From the NCBI RefSeq assembly GCF_000013625.1, contig NC_009659.1:3844001-3908000 (forward strand): a stretch of 64,000 bases of DNA. The letters run 5' to 3'. The translations under genes and the position numbers were made by a program. Under the pieces are notes generated by a model. The model was given only the letters and a program-made list of their open reading frames with translations. It did not search any database and had not been told where the DNA came from. The DNA comes from Janthinobacterium sp. Marseille. GTDB taxonomy: Bacteria > Pseudomonadota > Gammaproteobacteria > Burkholderiales > Burkholderiaceae_D. Shown piece after piece: positions 63,232 through 64,000 of this stretch (the stretch's first letter is position 1; each line of letters opens with the position of its first letter).

Positions 63232-64000
63232 TTAGGCTGGTTGTTTTCTTTCTTCCAAACCCAAGGCACCACGCCCGGCATTCCGCAAACTGCGCAACTC
63301 TTTCTCTTTCGTTTCACGCAAATGCGCAAACCAGCCCGGATGCGCCTGTTCGGATGACCAGACATCCAGGTGCAATTGCGACAGGAAGACAGGATCCGCC
63401 AGCAAACCATTCTTTTGACCGTCCGGTAATGCCGTCGGACCATTCTTCACCGCATTTTGTATCTGATCCTTGCGCCGGTTCTGCGCCGCCAGTGAACGAT
63501 GGGCATGCATATAAGCGCTGGCGCACATCACACCGTTGAAGCGCGGGTCGACCACCGCATCGATGAAGTTCATCGTACGTGGTGCGGCCTTGACGTAAGC
63601 CACCATATCCTGCAACTCCAGTGGCGGTTTTGCCTCTTCCGGAATCAGGAATAGTTTCTTGCGACGGAAACGCAAACCGTTGGAAACCTTGCTGGAATAA
63701 ATCGAGACCGGGATCGCCACTGCCAAGGAACCGACGATAGGCAACAACCACGGCAGGAAAGTCGGGTTCAGCCAAAAGATGATGCCGCCCCAGGTCAGGC
63801 CTAACAAGGTATGGAAGCCATGTTTGCGTATTGCTTCACCCGGACTGGTTTCTGCATCTTCGCGCGGCGGCGACTTCCAGCGCAAGGCCCAACCCATGAA
63901 AGCGGCAATCACAAAGTGGGTATGGAACAGCATGCGCACCGGTGCCAGCAACATCGAGAAGAACATTTCAATCAGCATGCTGCCAATCAGGCGCAGACGG
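63232..64000 (-). CDS. opgH: OpgH glucan glucosyltransferase, C-terminal part
   Basis: The stop is at 63232 and the frame is open to the right edge, giving about 256 C-terminal residues. 'RLIGSMLIEMFFSMLLAPVRMLFHTHFV', 'RHGFHTLLGLTWGGIIFWLNPTFLPWLLPIVGSL' (here with Lys for Arg in 'RKHGFH') and 'IYSSKVSNGLRFRRKKLFLIPEE' are typical of the membrane-bound end of OpgH/MdoH, which builds the beta-1,2 backbone of osmoregulated periplasmic glucans. The catalytic GT2 domain lies beyond the window. Confidence 0.9.
   Translation of the reverse strand, partial: RLRLIGSMLIEMFFSMLLAPVRMLFHTHFVIAAFMGWALRWKSPPREDAETSPGEAIRKHGFHTLLGLTWGGIIFWLNPTFLPWLLPIVGSLAVAIPVSIYSSKVSNGLRFRRKKLFLIPEEAKPPLELQDMVAYVKAAPRTMNFIDAVVDPRFNGVMCASAYMHAHRSLAAQNRRKDQIQNAVKNGPTALPDGQKNGLLADPVFLSQLHLDVWSSEQAHPGWFAHLRETKEKELRSLRNAGRGALGLEERKQPA

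Noticed and set aside
1..64000. tRNA, rRNA or riboswitch genes
   Set aside because: I looked for cloverleaf-ending CCA segments, rRNA landmarks and common riboswitch leaders and could not support any by eye; a covariance-model scan would be needed to exclude small RNAs.

Overview
The window looks like chromosome from a betaproteobacterium of the Oxalobacteraceae, close to Herminiimonas or Janthinobacterium. This is inferred from two OFA-family oxalate/formate antiporter genes, a complete prpBCD-prpE methylcitrate module, three FecI/FecR/TonB-receptor units and generally GC-rich, GCC/GGC-leaning codons. No taxonomic marker such as rRNA is present, and I saw no rRNA, tRNA or CRISPR array.

Left part, 1 to about 7.85 kb, is a mobile or genomic island. 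It holds a large serine recombinase and two ParB/RepB-like genes, all overlapping by 4 bp and reading left, plus a Cys-rich small protein inserted into the wreck of a SRAP (HMCES/YedK-like) gene. Next comes a divergent pair: a CapW/BrxR-type WYL repressor, and a rightward four-gene operon for a 57-residue basic protein, a single-domain multiubiquitin-family protein, an E1-like ThiF-fold protein and a DUF6527 Cys-cluster protein. A 43-bp imperfect palindrome lies between them. I regard this as the most interesting system here: a ubiquitin-like cassette under a repressor type known from phage-defence islands, with no E2 or JAB peptidase gene. The island appears to end in three direct repeats (7719-7853) next to an orphan terminator.

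8-21 kb is mostly core or accessory metabolism: a sulfonate-type binding protein with a flavin monooxygenase, an HpxZ/AtzH-like protein, a DEAD-box helicase with duplicated DbpA-type domains, an AT-rich two-gene insert (DUF4747 plus a four-helix membrane protein), the first oxalate/formate antiporter, a PAP2 lipoprotein phosphatase, a TonB-like protein and phosphoglycerate mutase.

21-49 kb is dominated by iron and export. An operon of DUF4198, MacA, MacB and an outer-membrane factor lies beside a second DUF4198 gene. Three cell-surface-signalling units (sigma factor, FecR, STN-type TonB receptor) follow at 28.3-32.3, 39.9-44.0 and 45.1-49.2 kb, with Fur-box-like sites before each sigma unit. 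The prpR / prpBCD-prpE region, with a textbook sigma-54 promoter, is embedded between units 1 and 2.

49-64 kb holds a DUF454 protein, NAD-type isocitrate dehydrogenase, OsmC, pirin, a GFA protein, an ECF sigma/anti-sigma pair with a secreted protein, a TetR/HPP pair, the second oxalate/formate antiporter (behind a 17-bp perfect inverted repeat and three helically phased direct repeats), an AI-2E-type permease, TrhO, a pseudouridine synthase, a 7TMR-DISM histidine kinase and the C-terminal part of OpgH running off the right edge.
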